From positions 124,001 through 188,000 of the forward strand of contig NZ_SZNM01000003.1 in NCBI RefSeq assembly GCF_005870085.1: a DNA stretch of 64,000 bases. Reading direction: 5' to 3'. Positions 63,274 to 64,000 of the stretch are shown here, one piece after another. The first letter of the stretch is position 1. Each line of letters opens with the position of its first letter. The stretch is from Aquibacillus sediminis. GTDB lineage: Bacteria; Bacillota; Bacilli; Bacillales; Amphibacillaceae. Made by a program: the position numbers and the translations under genes. The notes under the pieces were generated by a model. It searched no databases. It had not been told where the DNA came from and saw only the letters and a program-made list of their open reading frames with translations.

Positions 63274-64000
63274 TTATAGACGATACATTTCTTTGATTTG
63301 ATCCAATTTCGGCAATTCTACTACTGCGCCGGTGAATTGTAACTTATAAGCACTTACAGCAAAACCGAGGTTCAGCGCTTCTTTAATGGTATGACCTTTG
63401 ATGATACCAGCATAAAAACCAGACCAAAAAGCATCTCCTGCTCCTGTTGTATCATTTACTTCATCAGCCATAGTATTAAATGTAATCGTTTCTTCCCCAT
63501 TAGAAACAATCGCTCCATCCTGTCCTAACGTCATGATCACTAATTTTGCACCAAGTGCTAAGAATTTTTCAATCTGTTTTTCATTGCTATCTTTTCCAAA
63601 TATTCTTTCTGCATCATCTTCTGAAGGCTTTACAATATCAACGTCTTTAATAATCGATTTTACATAGCCGATTCCATCTTCCCCTTTTTGCCATAACATC
63701 GGATGGTAATTTGGGTCAAAACATACTAATGATTGGTTCTCCTTTGCTACCTCGATACATTTTTCAATCGTATGACGAGCAGGGACCATTGAGATCGGCC
63801 AACAAGAGAAATGAATGATGCTGGAATCTTTTACTACTTCTTCCAGATTAGAACTGTATGCTAACTGAAAATCAGCATCCCTATAAAAAATAGGTTTTGG
63901 TGAGGCTTTACTCTTGGTAATTAAAACCATACTTGTTGCATAGTCTACCTCTTGAATCGTGCTTGTGTTTATATTCACTTCTTTCAATTGATTCATTAGG
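63274..64000 (-). CDS. PfkB-family carbohydrate kinase (fructokinase-like), N-terminus outside window
   Basis: At least 242 codons; the frame stays open past the right edge. The visible part starts at about residue 75 of the usual fold (ATSMVLITKSKASPKPIFYR), then FDPNYHPMLW, VKPSEDDAERIFG, LVIMTLGQDGAIVSNG and the catalytic DTTGAGDAFWSGFYAG (Asp base). It phosphorylates a sugar, most likely fructose released by the adjacent phosphorylase. The Met at 63996 is probably internal. Confidence 0.9.
   Translation of the reverse strand, partial: LMNQLKEVNINTSTIQEVDYATSMVLITKSKASPKPIFYRDADFQLAYSSNLEEVVKDSSIIHFSCWPISMVPARHTIEKCIEVAKENQSLVCFDPNYHPMLWQKGEDGIGYVKSIIKDVDIVKPSEDDAERIFGKDSNEKQIEKFLALGAKLVIMTLGQDGAIVSNGEETITFNTMADEVNDTTGAGDAFWSGFYAGIIKGHTIKEALNLGFAVSAYKLQFTGAVVELPKLDQIKEMYRL

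Overview
The window reads as a low-GC Firmicute chromosome segment from the family Bacillaceae, probably a free-living or halotolerant genus near Oceanobacillus or Gracilibacillus. The genus is a guess. The reasons are strong purine-rich Shine-Dalgarno (SD) sites with many GTG and TTG starts, AT-rich coding, an Sda sporulation checkpoint protein, LipM-LipA lipoate assembly, a TnrA-type box, NrdR boxes, and gene arrangements typical of Bacillus relatives. No rRNA, tRNA, CRISPR, phage or intact transposase was seen. About three quarters of the genes lie on the minus strand.

Layout. 1-2.4 kb: end of a ThuA/Gfo-Idh sugar operon, a divergent AraC regulator, a tandem repeat array and the decayed tail of a GH13 alpha-glucosidase. 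2.4-5.8 kb: a LURP-one-like protein and a two-component system whose kinase has a Met-rich external loop, divergent from two small genes behind a PhoP/OmpR-type direct-repeat box. 6-12.4 kb: catechol dioxygenase, XRE-cupin regulator, histidine phosphatase, a second-type 6-phosphofructokinase, adenosine deaminase under an adenine riboswitch, and a SurA-like lipoprotein. 12.5-23 kb: assimilatory sulfate reduction on the minus strand (cysH, cysJ, cysI, sat, cysC, an SLC13 permease, cobA), with repeat arrays in three of the gaps. 23.7-29.5 kb: lipM-lipA, AEC transporter, DHA2 MFS pump, CBS protein. 29.5-32.3 kb: a small alarmone synthetase-DUF5392-TetR operon with two matching operators, and a divergent siroheme synthase domain gene. 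32.4-38.8 kb: nitrite assimilation operon (nirB, nirD, nirC, cobA, sirB and a TrpD-like protein) behind a TnrA box. 39-44 kb: CPA2 antiporter, ChrA, LytTR regulator. 44-49.5 kb: sda, then class I ribonucleotide reductase (nrdE-nrdF-nrdI) under tandem NrdR boxes and a cobalamin riboswitch. 49.6-58.3 kb: GGDEF-EAL and V4R proteins, flavin reductase, HAD phosphatase, catalase, and a ba3-type cytochrome oxidase operon. 59-64 kb: class D sortase, cell-wall GH10 xylanase with a noncanonical sorting signal, and a GH13 sucrose-phosphorylase-like enzyme with a PfkB kinase.

Functional links. The sulfite and nitrite reductases both need siroheme; two cobA copies, one precorrin-2 dehydrogenase gene and one chelatase gene in the window can supply it. 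Adenine, adenosylcobalamin, dATP/ATP status (NrdR) and nitrogen status (TnrA) are the signals implied by visible regulatory sites.

The two most unusual features are noncoding. (1) A roughly 160-180 nt structured element occurs five times, plus one degenerate copy, always in the same orientation, with apparent compensatory base changes. (2) Several tandem repeat arrays have unrelated sequences but the same 51-53 bp period.
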